A stretch of DNA of 64,000 nt, taken from NCBI GenBank assembly GCA_900540205.1, contig UQER01000003.1, positions 89,647 through 153,646 on the forward strand, in the 5' to 3' direction. The DNA comes from an uncultured Porphyromonadaceae bacterium. GTDB taxonomy: Bacteria > Bacteroidota > Bacteroidia > Bacteroidales > Muribaculaceae. Positions 7,867-16,513 of the stretch are shown here, piece by piece. Under the pieces are notes generated by a model. It was given only the letters and a program-made list of their open reading frames with translations. It did no database searches and was not told the DNA's origin. Positions within the stretch are counted from its first letter, which is position 1; each line of letters starts with the position of its first letter. A program made the position numbers and the translations under genes.

Positions 7867-9486
7867 ATGAAAAGAAAGCAGCTACTCCTCGGCGACGAGG
7901 CCCTTGCGTTGGGAGCCATCAACGCCGGCCTCTCGGGCGCTTATGCCTATCCGGGGACACCGTCAACCGAGATTCTTGAGTTCGTACAGGGCAATGGCAC
8001 AGCCAGATCGCGCGGCATCCATTCCCACTGGTCGTCAAACGAGAAAACAGCCGTGGAAGAAGCGCTTGGCATGTCGTTCTGCGGCAAGCGCGCCATAGTG
8101 TCCATGAAGCATGTGGGCCTGAACGTGGCGGCCGACCCGTTTGTCAATTCGGCAATGACCGGCGCCAACGGCGGCCTGCTTGTCATCTCGGCCGACGACC
8201 CCTCGATGCATTCCTCGCAGAACGAACAGGACTCACGTTTCTACGCCTCGTTCGCCCTCATCCCCACCCTCGAACCGTCCGACCAGCAGGAGGCCTACGA
8301 CATGGGTGCCTACGGATTCGGTCTGTCCGAACGGCTCCAGCTCCCGGTAATGGTGCGCATGGTCACCCGTCTGGCCCATTCCCGTGCCGTGGTTGAGGCT
8401 GAGGAAACAGCCTCGGCTGAAAACGCCATGTCCTACCCTGCCAATCCGCGCCAATGGGTACTGATGCCCGGCAATTCGCGTGTACGCTACCGCCAGCTGC
8501 TCGCCCAGCAGGAAGAACTGGAAAAGAGTTCGGAAGAGTCGCCTTTCAACCGCTACACACCGGGCACCGACCGCCGCATAGGCATCCTCGCCTCCGGCAT
8601 AGCATACAACTACGTGCGTGAATGCTTCCCTGCCGGATGCCCGTTCCCGCTGTTGAAAATATCACAATATCCCCTCCCCCGCAAGGCAGTGGCCACACTG
8701 GCCGATGCATGCGACGTGCTCCTCGTTGTAGAGGAAGGTCAGCCGGTGATTGAACGCGCCCTGCGCGGACTGCTCGACCGCGGCCTCAACATCCGCGGCA
8801 AGCTCGACGGCGTGCTCCCCTCTTCGGGCGAACTGAATCCCGACAACGTGGCCGCCGCCATTGCATCGCTCGTGCCGGACATGAAGGACGGACTTCTGCG
8901 CCCCGTGCCTGAAGCCGCTCCCATCGTGGCTCCACGTCCGCCGGCTCTCTGTCAGGGTTGCGGCCACAGAGACGTGTATGCCGCACTCAATGCTGCTCTC
9001 CAGAACTTCGAAAGCCCCAAAGTGTTCGGCGACATAGGTTGCTACACTCTCGGTTGGCTTGCCCCCTACAACGCTATCGACACCTGCGTGGACATGGGAG
9101 CCTCAATCACAATGGCCAAAGGTGCGGCCGACGCCGGCCAGCATCCCGCAGTGGCCATCATCGGCGACTCAACATTCACGCATTCCGGCATGACTGGGCT
9201 GCTCGACGCCGTCAACGAGAACTCACCCACGACGGTGATTATCTCCGACAACCTCACCACCGGTATGACCGGCGGACAGGATTCGCAAGGCACAGGAAAA
9301 CTTGAAGAGATATGCCTCGGCCTGGGTGTTGACCCCGCCCACCTGAAAACCATCGACTCGCTGCCACGCAACCACGAGGAGATGAAGCAGCTGTTCACAG
9401 AGGAATTCAATTACCGCGGCCTCTCGGTAATCGTGTCGCGCCGCGAGTGCATCCAGACCGCACGCCGTCACGCCAAGAAAGCCTGA
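7867..9486 (+). CDS. iorA: Indolepyruvate oxidoreductase, alpha (ThDP) subunit
   Basis: 539 residues from the ATG at 7867; an in-frame extension starts at a TTG overlapping the promoter. IorA with IorB decarboxylates aryl pyruvates (indole-, phenyl-, hydroxyphenylpyruvate) oxidatively to aryl-acetyl-CoA. The N-terminal pyrimidine-binding domain starts LLLGDEALALGAINAG with YPGTPSTEI. The C-terminal ThDP domain has CQGCGHRDVY, GDIGCYTLG, and GDSTFTH followed by ISDNLTTGMTGGQ. The protein ends right after IVSRRECIQTARRHAKKA, so the C-terminal 2[4Fe-4S] ferredoxin domain of archaeal IorA is missing. First gene of an operon with iorB, an aminotransferase and a CoA-transferase. Confidence 0.92.
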   Translation: MKRKQLLLGDEALALGAINAGLSGAYAYPGTPSTEILEFVQGNGTARSRGIHSHWSSNEKTAVEEALGMSFCGKRAIVSMKHVGLNVAADPFVNSAMTGANGGLLVISADDPSMHSSQNEQDSRFYASFALIPTLEPSDQQEAYDMGAYGFGLSERLQLPVMVRMVTRLAHSRAVVEAEETASAENAMSYPANPRQWVLMPGNSRVRYRQLLAQQEELEKSSEESPFNRYTPGTDRRIGILASGIAYNYVRECFPAGCPFPLLKISQYPLPRKAVATLADACDVLLVVEEGQPVIERALRGLLDRGLNIRGKLDGVLPSSGELNPDNVAAAIASLVPDMKDGLLRPVPEAAPIVAPRPPALCQGCGHRDVYAALNAALQNFESPKVFGDIGCYTLGWLAPYNAIDTCVDMGASITMAKGAADAGQHPAVAIIGDSTFTHSGMTGLLDAVNENSPTTVIISDNLTTGMTGGQDSQGTGKLEEICLGLGVDPAHLKTIDSLPRNHEEMKQLFTEEFNYRGLSVIVSRRECIQTARRHAKKA

Positions 9487-9538
9487 CAGCCGCGATTCCT
9501 CACATTTCCCAAACAACCAATCTCATAACAAGAACAGA

Positions 9539-10126
9539 ATGAAAACCGATATAATTCTTGCCGGAGTGGGCGGACAGGGAATCCTTTCCATCGCCACCAT
9601 TCTGGGAACAGCCGCCCTCCGCGAGGGCCTTTACCTCAAACAGGCCGAAGTGCACGGCATGAGCCAGCGCGGCGGCGACGTAATGTCGTGCCTGCGCCTC
9701 AGCTCCGACCCCATAGCATCCGACCTTATCCCCATGGGCGGTGCCGACATCATCGTGTCGCTCGAACCGATGGAGGCACTCCGCTATGTGCAGTGGCTTT
9801 CGCCCCAAGGCTGGATAGTGACCAACACCGTACCGTTCGTCAACATCCCGAACTATCCGGAAATGGACGCTGTGATGGCCGCACTTGAAAGCCGCGACAA
9901 CGTGATTTCGTTCGACATGGACACCACGGCCAAGGAAGTGGCCACCCCGCGTGCATCCAACATGGTGCTTCTCGGCGCGGCGAGCCTCCTGTGCGGCATC
10001 GAGACCGAAAAGATTGAGGATGGCATCCGCACGGTATTCGGCGCCAAAGGTGAGAAAATCGTTGAATCGAACCTCGCCGCATTCCGTGCCGGACTGCAGC
10101 GCGCACGCGAAATTTCCGGCAGATAA
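9539..10126 (+). CDS. iorB: Indolepyruvate oxidoreductase, beta (gamma-domain) subunit
   Basis: 195 residues with the pyruvate-ferredoxin-oxidoreductase gamma-domain start DIILAGVGGQGIL and the conserved EVHGMSQRGGDVMSCLR. It is the partner of IorA and binds the CoA/acceptor side of the reaction. Length matches IorB. It follows iorA by 52 bp and precedes the aminotransferase gene by 24 bp. Because IorA lacks its ferredoxin domain, electrons must leave through an external carrier not encoded here; that is inference. Confidence 0.92.
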   Translation: MKTDIILAGVGGQGILSIATILGTAALREGLYLKQAEVHGMSQRGGDVMSCLRLSSDPIASDLIPMGGADIIVSLEPMEALRYVQWLSPQGWIVTNTVPFVNIPNYPEMDAVMAALESRDNVISFDMDTTAKEVATPRASNMVLLGAASLLCGIETEKIEDGIRTVFGAKGEKIVESNLAAFRAGLQRAREISGR

Positions 10127-10150
10127 GCCATAACACCAAGTGTCAGAACC

Positions 10151-11461
10151 ATGAAACCTATTTCAAACGCCACACTCAGCAGCGAAATGGCGGCGATGAA
10201 CATCAGCAACATCGCCACAGCCACCATCAGGCAGATTCTCGCACTCGCACACCATCTTGAAAGCCATCTCGGCGAACCGTTCGTACACCTCGAGATGGGC
10301 AATCCCGGCCTTCCGGCCTCACAGGTGGGTATAAATGCCGAACGCGAGGCCCTGCTCACGGGCATCGCATCGCAATATCCCAACATCGCCGGCATCCCGG
10401 CACTCAAAAAGAACGGCTCGCGCTTTCTGAAAGCATTCCTCGACATCGATATTCCGGAGCGTTGCATAGTTCCCACCGTGGGATCCATGCAGGCCACATT
10501 CACACTTTTCCTTCTGCTTGGCCAACGCCTTCCGGGACGTGACACCATCCTGTTCCTCGACCCCGGATTCCCCGCCCAGCACAATCAGGTGAAGCTACTC
10601 GGGCTGAAACAGGAATCGCTCGACATCTACGACTGCCGCGGCGCAGCCCTTGAGAGCCGCCTCGACGAGATTCTCTCGAAAGGCAACATCACAGCCCTGC
10701 TCTACAGCAACCCCAACAATCCGGCATGGATCAACCTCACATCCGAGGAGCATAAGATCATTGCCCGTATGGCCGAAAAGCACGACGTGATAATCATCGA
10801 GGACCACGCATACCTGGGCATGGACTTCCGCCAGCGCTACGGCATCCCCTATCAGGAGCCGTATGTGCCCACAGTGGCCCGCTACACGTCGAAATGCATC
10901 CTGCTTGTGTCTGCATCCAAGATTTTCAGCTACGCAGGCCAGCGCATCGCCATGGTGTGCATGACGCCGGAAGTGGCCGACAGGGTCTACCCCTTCTTCG
11001 AGCAGTTCTATGAAATGCCAACGCTGGGCGACGCCTATATTTTCGGAGTGCTCTATTGCGCTTCGTCGGGCGTGACCCATTCCAGCCAGTACGCCTTTGC
11101 CAGCATGCTCGGCGCGGCCGTCGACGGCACACTCGATTTTGTAGACGTATCGAAAGAATACGGCCGACGCGCCGGAATTGCCAAAAAGATGTTCACCGAC
11201 AACGGATTCCATCTCGTCTATGCCCGCGATGGCGAACAGCCCATTTCCGACGGATTTTTCTTCACAATGGGCTATCCCGGAATGACAGGCGACGAGTTGC
11301 AGCAGAACCTGCTGCGCTACGGAGTGTCGACCATCTCGCTCCCCTCAACCGGAAGCAAACAGCAGGGCGTGCGCGTGTGCGTGTCCATGCTCAGCGATGA
11401 CGACACATTCAACCGCCTGGCCGAACGGCTGGCTGCCTTCCATAAAGACCACCCATTCTAA
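10151..11461 (+). CDS. Class I/II PLP-dependent aminotransferase
   Basis: 436 residues, fold-type I aminotransferase. Visible are the substrate/PLP loop SNPNNP (186-191), the PLP-contact Asp218 and Tyr221 in IEDHAYLGMD, and the Schiff-base Lys257 in SASKIFSYAGQR. The gene is tightly embedded between iorB and the CoA-transferase gene. The context predicts an aromatic amino acid aminotransferase that feeds aryl pyruvates to IorAB, in Trp/Phe/Tyr catabolism. Substrate specificity is not visible in the sequence; a role with another 2-oxo acid is possible. Confidence 0.85.
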   Translation: MKPISNATLSSEMAAMNISNIATATIRQILALAHHLESHLGEPFVHLEMGNPGLPASQVGINAEREALLTGIASQYPNIAGIPALKKNGSRFLKAFLDIDIPERCIVPTVGSMQATFTLFLLLGQRLPGRDTILFLDPGFPAQHNQVKLLGLKQESLDIYDCRGAALESRLDEILSKGNITALLYSNPNNPAWINLTSEEHKIIARMAEKHDVIIIEDHAYLGMDFRQRYGIPYQEPYVPTVARYTSKCILLVSASKIFSYAGQRIAMVCMTPEVADRVYPFFEQFYEMPTLGDAYIFGVLYCASSGVTHSSQYAFASMLGAAVDGTLDFVDVSKEYGRRAGIAKKMFTDNGFHLVYARDGEQPISDGFFFTMGYPGMTGDELQQNLLRYGVSTISLPSTGSKQQGVRVCVSMLSDDDTFNRLAERLAAFHKDHPF

Positions 11462-11478
11462 CCTGACTGACACAATCC

Positions 11479-12780
11479 ATGACAATACCCAATCTCATGA
11501 CCGCCGATGAGGCCGCTCGGCTCATCAAAAGCGGCGACCATGTCTATATCCAGGGAAGCACCTCCATACCCGAAACGCTTGTGGAGGCTATGACACGACG
11601 CGGAGATGAACTGCGCGGCGTGGTGCTCTATTCCGGTTTCTCGGTGTCGAAAGGCGAAGCACCCTACTGCAAGCCGGAATACAAGGACTCGTTTCTGGTG
11701 GACACCTGCTTCGTATCCAACAATGTGCGCCGCTGGATTGCCGAAGGTTACGGCGCCACCACTCCGCGTTTTCTCGGCGAAGTGCCGGGGCTGTTCCGCG
11801 ACGGCACGTGGCCGGTTGACGTGGTACTTCTCAACTGCTCCATGCCCGACAAGGACGGTTACGTGAGCTTCGGCGTATCGGCCGACCTCGCCACCTCAGC
11901 CACCGAATGCGCCCGCACCGTCATAGCCCAGCTCAATCCCCACATGCCTTTCAGCTTCGGAGATCCGGTGATACACGTATCGCGTCTGGCGGCCGCCGTG
12001 ATGGTGGATGATCCCCTTGTGGAAGTACCCACCCCCGAACCCGGAGCGGCCGACATAGCCATCGGTAACGCCATTGCCGAACGCATCCCCGACGGTGCCA
12101 CCCTTCAGATCGGCGTCGGCGGCATTCCCAATGCCGTGATACGCGCACTGAGCAACCACAAGCACCTCGGTCTCCACACCGAGGCCATGACCGACGGTGT
12201 GCTTCCCCTCATCGAAAAAGGTGTGATTGACAACTCGGAGAAAAAAGTGATGCCCGGCAAATCCGTGGCCTGCCTGGCGCTCGGTTCCCGACGGCTATAC
12301 GACCTCATGGACTACAACAAGGACATGGTGTTCAAGGATGTGGCATGGACAAACGACCCGTTCATCATTGCCCAGAACCCCAAGGTGATGGCCATAAATT
12401 CATGCCTTGAGATTGACCTCACAGGGCAGATCTGCGCCGACTCCATCGGCACACGCATCTTCTCAGGAATCGGCGGACAGCACGACTTCGTCTACGGGGC
12501 TTCGCGCAGCGAGGGCGGCCGCTCATTCCTTGCAATGACCTCCACAACATCGAAGGGTGTCGGGAAAATCAAGCCGGTGCTCACTCCCGGCGCAGGCGTG
12601 GTCACAACCCGTTTCCAGGCCAATTATGTGGTAACGGAACACGGCATTGTCGACCTCCGTGGCCGCAGCCTCCCCGAACGCGCCAAACTGCTCATTTCCA
12701 TCGCCAATCCTGCCGACCGCGAAATGCTCGACCGCGCAGCTCGCGAACGGTTCGGACACTCCTATGCCCGTCTGCATTAA
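11479..12780 (+). CDS. Acetyl-CoA hydrolase/transferase family CoA-transferase
   Basis: 433 residues of the class I CoA-transferase family that contains 4-hydroxybutyrate and succinyl/acetyl CoA-transferases. The glycine-rich IGVGGIPNAV (211-220) and catalytic glutamate motif HTEAMTDG (Glu235) are present. The C-terminal GIGGQHDF and TPGAGVVTTRFQANYVVTEH blocks are typical. In this operon it would move CoA from aryl-acetyl-CoA to acetate or another acid, releasing aryl acetate and conserving the thioester. That role is inferred from neighbours; a standard acetate or succinate CoA-transferase is the alternative. Confidence 0.88.
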   Translation: MTIPNLMTADEAARLIKSGDHVYIQGSTSIPETLVEAMTRRGDELRGVVLYSGFSVSKGEAPYCKPEYKDSFLVDTCFVSNNVRRWIAEGYGATTPRFLGEVPGLFRDGTWPVDVVLLNCSMPDKDGYVSFGVSADLATSATECARTVIAQLNPHMPFSFGDPVIHVSRLAAAVMVDDPLVEVPTPEPGAADIAIGNAIAERIPDGATLQIGVGGIPNAVIRALSNHKHLGLHTEAMTDGVLPLIEKGVIDNSEKKVMPGKSVACLALGSRRLYDLMDYNKDMVFKDVAWTNDPFIIAQNPKVMAINSCLEIDLTGQICADSIGTRIFSGIGGQHDFVYGASRSEGGRSFLAMTSTTSKGVGKIKPVLTPGAGVVTTRFQANYVVTEHGIVDLRGRSLPERAKLLISIANPADREMLDRAARERFGHSYARLH

Positions 12781-12798
12781 AGCAGCGGATACTGTTTT

Positions 12799-13662
12799 AT
12801 GAACCAACTCGCCAAGGCCATCGAAAAGGTGATGCACGCATCGGGTTCACCGGTGCTTACCGTAAAGGACGTGCGCACCCTCGATGGCCTTGACGCATTC
12901 CATCACCTCCCGTCGGCCCGATTCATTCTCCTCACAGCCGTCCGCAGCGGAGTGGCCGCAAGGATGGCGGCGCTTGGTGAGAATTCTCCTGAAACACAAC
13001 GTCTGCTCGAACGCTTCATAACCCATACCGGATTCGCATCTGATCAGGCCATTCCTGTACTCGAGGCCTACGCTTGCGCCATCGGTTTGCAGCTTAAAAT
13101 TACGCCTGAAGAGAAACGGCTAAGCCTCAAAGACCTGAAGGAACGGGACTCTATTCACGACAGGACAGCGGAAGAAGCGGGCGATGAAGCCGCCGAACCA
13201 GCCGCAGATTATGCTCCTGTCAAAGCAGAAAATCAGGAAAACTGCAACAACCCGAACGAGGACGAGAACGCAAAAAAGGCCGCAAAAGAAGAGTTCTGCA
13301 ACGACCCGGAATACACACGGCATCTGACGGTAGCGGAGAAAATAGCCCTGCTCAACTCTCGCCTTACAATCGAGCATGAGAACGAGCCGGTGCTCGGCGT
13401 GAGCATCGTGGAAGCCGAAGTAGCAGACATCTCGCCGCGCGGCCTGCGCCTTAACGCGGTGCTTCGCCGCACCACCCCCATGAGTTCCGCTTCATTGAAT
13501 TACGCGCTGTTCGACAGCGACAATCACCTCATCACCGCCGGCGTCGGAGCCATGCACACCCCCACCGCTCCGGCATTCCATCCATTGAGCTTCGAGATAC
13601 CCTCCTTCATGCTCCCGGAATCCTACCCCATCCCCGCCCGCATCCTACTGTTCCTCAGCTAA
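12799..13662 (+). CDS. Unknown protein, helical N-domain plus beta-rich C-domain
   Basis: 287 residues, 18 bp after the CoA-transferase gene and so likely its co-transcript. Residues about 1-105 are helical with a pattern (LL.AV..GV, then LERFITHTGF..DQAIPVLEAYACAIGL) like small N-terminal domains seen in bacterial chaperone-linked proteins; this resemblance is weak. Residues 110-190 are an acidic, low-complexity linker rich in Glu, Asn and Ala. Residues 195-287 are strand-rich (VSIVEAEVADIS, LNYALFDSDNHLITAG). No signal peptide or membrane helix. I do not recognise a named family, and why it follows the ior genes is unknown. Confidence 0.7.
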   Translation: MNQLAKAIEKVMHASGSPVLTVKDVRTLDGLDAFHHLPSARFILLTAVRSGVAARMAALGENSPETQRLLERFITHTGFASDQAIPVLEAYACAIGLQLKITPEEKRLSLKDLKERDSIHDRTAEEAGDEAAEPAADYAPVKAENQENCNNPNEDENAKKAAKEEFCNDPEYTRHLTVAEKIALLNSRLTIEHENEPVLGVSIVEAEVADISPRGLRLNAVLRRTTPMSSASLNYALFDSDNHLITAGVGAMHTPTAPAFHPLSFEIPSFMLPESYPIPARILLFLS

Positions 13663-13667
13663 AACAT

Positions 13668-13710
13668 AGAACGGTGTGTCAAAAATCTGATTTTTGACAC
13701 ACCGTTCTTA
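13668..13710. terminator. Bidirectional terminator after the ior operon and fabF
   Basis: A perfect 19-bp inverted repeat (13668-13686 with 13690-13708) with a 3-nt apex lies between the convergent 12799 gene and fabF. The inner arms are A5/T5, so either strand reads a stem ending near a U-run. Confidence 0.85.
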
Positions 13711-13769
13711 TAGGCAGAGCAGGTTGTGGTGGCGCATAGGCCGCATCGGCCTGCTTCTATGTAGTAAAG

Positions 13770-15035
13770 TTATTCTTCGTATTTCTTTACGATGATGGTG
13801 GCGTTGTGACCGCCGAAACCGAACGAGTTGCTCAATGCTGCACGTACGGGACGCTTTTCGGCGCGGTTGAACGTGAAGTTGAGTGTGTAGTCGATTTCCT
13901 CATCCTCGTCGCCCTCCTCGTGGTTGATAGTCGGGGGCACGATGTCGTTGACAACTGCAAGCGTACAGAACATGGCTTCCAGAGCGCCGGTTGCACCGAG
14001 CAGGTGACCGGTCATGGACTTGGTGGAGCTGATGTTGAGATCGTGTACACTGTCACCGAATACCTGCTGGATGGCTTTCACCTCCGAGATGTCACCGACA
14101 GGAGTAGATGTACCGTGAACGTTGATGTAGTCGATATCAGAGGGTTTCATGCCGGCATCCTCAAGGGCGTTCTCCATCGAAAGGATAGCGCCGAGGCCTT
14201 CGGGATGAGTGGCGGTGAGGTGGTAGGCATCTGCACTCATGCCGCCGCCAGCCACTTCGGCGTAAATCTTGGCGCCGCGGGCCTTGGCATGCTCGAGCTC
14301 TTCGAGAATGAGCACAACGGAACCTTCACCCATCACAAAGCCGTCGCGGCTCTTGCTGAACGGACGGGAAGCCGTTTCAGGCGAGTCGTTACGGGTGGAG
14401 AGTGCATGCATCGAGTTGAAGCCGCCCACACCTGCAGGGTAGATGGCAGCCTCGGCACCACCTGTCACCATCACATCGGCTTTGCCGAGACGGATGAGGT
14501 TGAATGCGTCGATGATGGCGTTGTTGGATGAAGCACAAGCGGAAACCACGCCAAAGTTAGGACCATGGTAACCGTAATCCATCGAGATATGACCCGATGC
14601 GATGTCGGCAATCATCTTGGGGATGAAGAAGGGGTTGTATTTGGGGCCGTTGGCTGCATTCATTGCATAATAGCCGGCTTCCTCCTCAAAAGTGTGGAGA
14701 CCACCGATACCGGCGGCTACGATAACACCCACACGGTTGCGGTTGAGGTTCTCGTCTTTCTCGATGCCCGAATCCTCAACTGCCTGATGAGCTGCCACCA
14801 TGGCATACTGCGCATAGAGGTCGAGCTGACGGAGTTTGCGGCGGTCGAAATGAGCTGACGCGTCGAATCCCTTCACCTCACAGGCAAACTGGGTTTTGAA
14901 CAGCGATGCGTCGAAATGAGTGATGGGGCCTGCGCCGCTTACACCGTCGATGGCATTTTTCCATGTGGTTTCCACATCGTTGCCAATCGGGGTGAGGGCA
15001 CCAAGTCCGGTTATAACTACTCTTTTAAGTTCCAT
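13770..15035 (-). CDS. fabF: 3-oxoacyl-[acyl-carrier-protein] synthase II
   Basis: 421 residues from the ATG at 15035; a TTG three codons upstream is less likely. FabF condenses malonyl-ACP with acyl-ACP in fatty acid elongation. The thiolase-fold catalytic set is complete: Cys167 in VSACASSNNA, His in NVHGTSTPVGD, and His in KSMTGHLLGATGA. N-terminal RVVITGLGALTPIG and C-terminal SNSFGFGGHNA are typical. It is downstream of acpP on the same strand, 182 bp apart with a hairpin in between, so its level may be set partly by read-through. Confidence 0.96.
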   Translation of the reverse strand: MELKRVVITGLGALTPIGNDVETTWKNAIDGVSGAGPITHFDASLFKTQFACEVKGFDASAHFDRRKLRQLDLYAQYAMVAAHQAVEDSGIEKDENLNRNRVGVIVAAGIGGLHTFEEEAGYYAMNAANGPKYNPFFIPKMIADIASGHISMDYGYHGPNFGVVSACASSNNAIIDAFNLIRLGKADVMVTGGAEAAIYPAGVGGFNSMHALSTRNDSPETASRPFSKSRDGFVMGEGSVVLILEELEHAKARGAKIYAEVAGGGMSADAYHLTATHPEGLGAILSMENALEDAGMKPSDIDYINVHGTSTPVGDISEVKAIQQVFGDSVHDLNISSTKSMTGHLLGATGALEAMFCTLAVVNDIVPPTINHEEGDEDEEIDYTLNFTFNRAEKRPVRAALSNSFGFGGHNATIIVKKYEE

Positions 15036-15150
15036 ATTATCCAATTATGTGACGTAAATGGCGCATTACAGGCTCATCAGGGCCAAATGCAAGAATTTGT
15101 ATCGGACGGGGGAATACGTCAATAAAACAGCCCCCTAAAATTCTGAAAAT

Positions 15151-15175
15151 AGCCCCGGACGACATAGCCGGGGCT
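15151..15175 (-). terminator. Hairpin between acpP and fabF
   Basis: GC-rich 8-bp stem (15151-15158 with 15168-15175) in the acpP-fabF gap. On the minus strand it is followed by ATTTTC, so it could act as a partial terminator that makes acpP mRNA more abundant than fabF mRNA. That effect is inference. Confidence 0.55.
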
Positions 15176-15217
15176 TATTTCATGTTCAATTATGCAGGAG
15201 GGGAAACTCCCGATTAA

Positions 15218-15451
15218 TTATTGAGCAGCTTCGATGTAAGCAATAGCGTCGCCAACAGTAGCGATACCTTCTGCCTTGTCATCGGGGATTGTGATGCCGA
15301 ATTCCTTTTCGAACTCCATGATGAGCTCTACAGTGTCAAGGCTGTCAGCGCCAAGATCGGTGGTGAATGCAGCGGCGGGAGTTACCTGATTTTCATCTAC
15401 GCCCAGTTTGTCAACGATGATTGCTTTTACACGAGATGCGATTTCTGACAT
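15218..15451 (-). CDS. acpP: Acyl carrier protein
   Basis: 77 residues, very acidic, four-helix ACP. The phosphopantetheine attachment Ser37 lies in LGADSLDTVELIMEFE. It carries growing acyl chains in fatty acid and lipid A synthesis in the cytosol. Length and sequence are standard. It is followed by fabF, a widespread pairing, and preceded by a clear Bacteroidetes promoter. Confidence 0.97.
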   Translation of the reverse strand: MSEIASRVKAIIVDKLGVDENQVTPAAAFTTDLGADSLDTVELIMEFEKEFGITIPDDKAEGIATVGDAIAYIEAAQ

Positions 15452-15535
15452 GATAATAAGTTTTTTGTATTATGAATATTCTTGGTTTGAGGTGAAAATA
15501 CCTAAGGATGAATCAGTCGGCAATTTTTCACGGCA

Positions 15536-15569
15536 CAAAGTTACAAAAACTATTGGAATAAGTGGCAAA
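15536..15569 (-). promoter_or_regulatory. Promoter of acpP
   Basis: Minus-strand -7 box TAACTTTG (15536-15543) with TTTG (15566-15569) 22 bp upstream. The leader to the acpP ATG would be about 80 nt. Confidence 0.65.
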
Positions 15570-15688
15570 AATTGCTGAAAATTTTCCATAATAGTCCCCA
15601 GACGCCCCACAGCGGCGATTGCCCACATGTTATTAAACATGTTTTCAAGAGGATTAACGAACGACGAGGTATCCGTCGGGGAATAAAG

Positions 15689-16459
15689 TCACACCGGATA
15701 GGGGTATTCAATGTGGTGCAGGAACAATGGCGAACCGGGCATCGACGTGCCGGCGGCACACCGGTCGCGGCGTGCTATGACATCGGCGAATCCGGCCTCC
15801 GTAAGTTTGCCGCGCCCCACATCGACAAGCGTTCCGACCACGGCCCGCACCATGTTGCGGAGAAAGCGGTCGGCTGTTATCTCGAACACCCATTGCGGCG
15901 AGCCCGGGAATGCCGCCTCTGCCCCATCCAGCCGCTGCCATTCAGCTTTGGTGACATGGCAGATGTTTGTCTTCACATCGGTGTGCAGCTTGGCGAACGA
16001 CGTGAAGTCCGACACCTCGAGCAACTGGCGGGCAGCCCTGTTCATGGCCTCGAAATCGAGGGTAGGCGGAGCCTGCCAGGACAAGCCCTGGACGAAGGGA
16101 TTGCGCCCCACATGCGCGAAATAGCGGTAGGTGCGCGCCACGGCATCGAAACGGGCATGCGCCGTGGCATGCACCGGATGCACCCAGCGAACAGCTATGT
16201 GCGGCCCAAGCAGACTGTTGAGCGCGCGCACCAGCTGCGTGTCGTCGGTCACGGTGTCGTTGAGGTCGGCATGCGCAATCATCATCGAGGCATTCACCCC
16301 GGCGTCGGTGCGGCCGGCCCCCACCACCTCCACCCTGCGGCGCTGAAGGGTGGACAAAGCCTCCTCCAGACGCTGCTGCACGCTCACGGCATTGGGTTGT
16401 GTCTGCCACCCGTGGAACGGGGCGCCCAGATAAGCGAGATTGATGAAATGCCGTTGCAT
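15689..16459 (-). CDS. truA: tRNA pseudouridine(38-40) synthase TruA
   Basis: 256 residues. TruA isomerises uridines 38-40 in the tRNA anticodon arm. The catalytic Asp52 is in VVGAGRTDAGVNA, and the C-terminal block FLRNMVRAVVGTLVDVGRG is typical of the family. Length is normal. It ends about 240 bp upstream of acpP (minus-strand order) and follows speA by 54 bp, so it may be transcribed with speA. Confidence 0.95.
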   Translation of the reverse strand: MQRHFINLAYLGAPFHGWQTQPNAVSVQQRLEEALSTLQRRRVEVVGAGRTDAGVNASMMIAHADLNDTVTDDTQLVRALNSLLGPHIAVRWVHPVHATAHARFDAVARTYRYFAHVGRNPFVQGLSWQAPPTLDFEAMNRAARQLLEVSDFTSFAKLHTDVKTNICHVTKAEWQRLDGAEAAFPGSPQWVFEITADRFLRNMVRAVVGTLVDVGRGKLTEAGFADVIARRDRCAAGTSMPGSPLFLHHIEYPYPV

Positions 16460-16513
16460 GTGTGGAGCAGGATATCTTCAGTTCTTTTGGGGGTTTCTAT
16501 AAACGAAATATCG

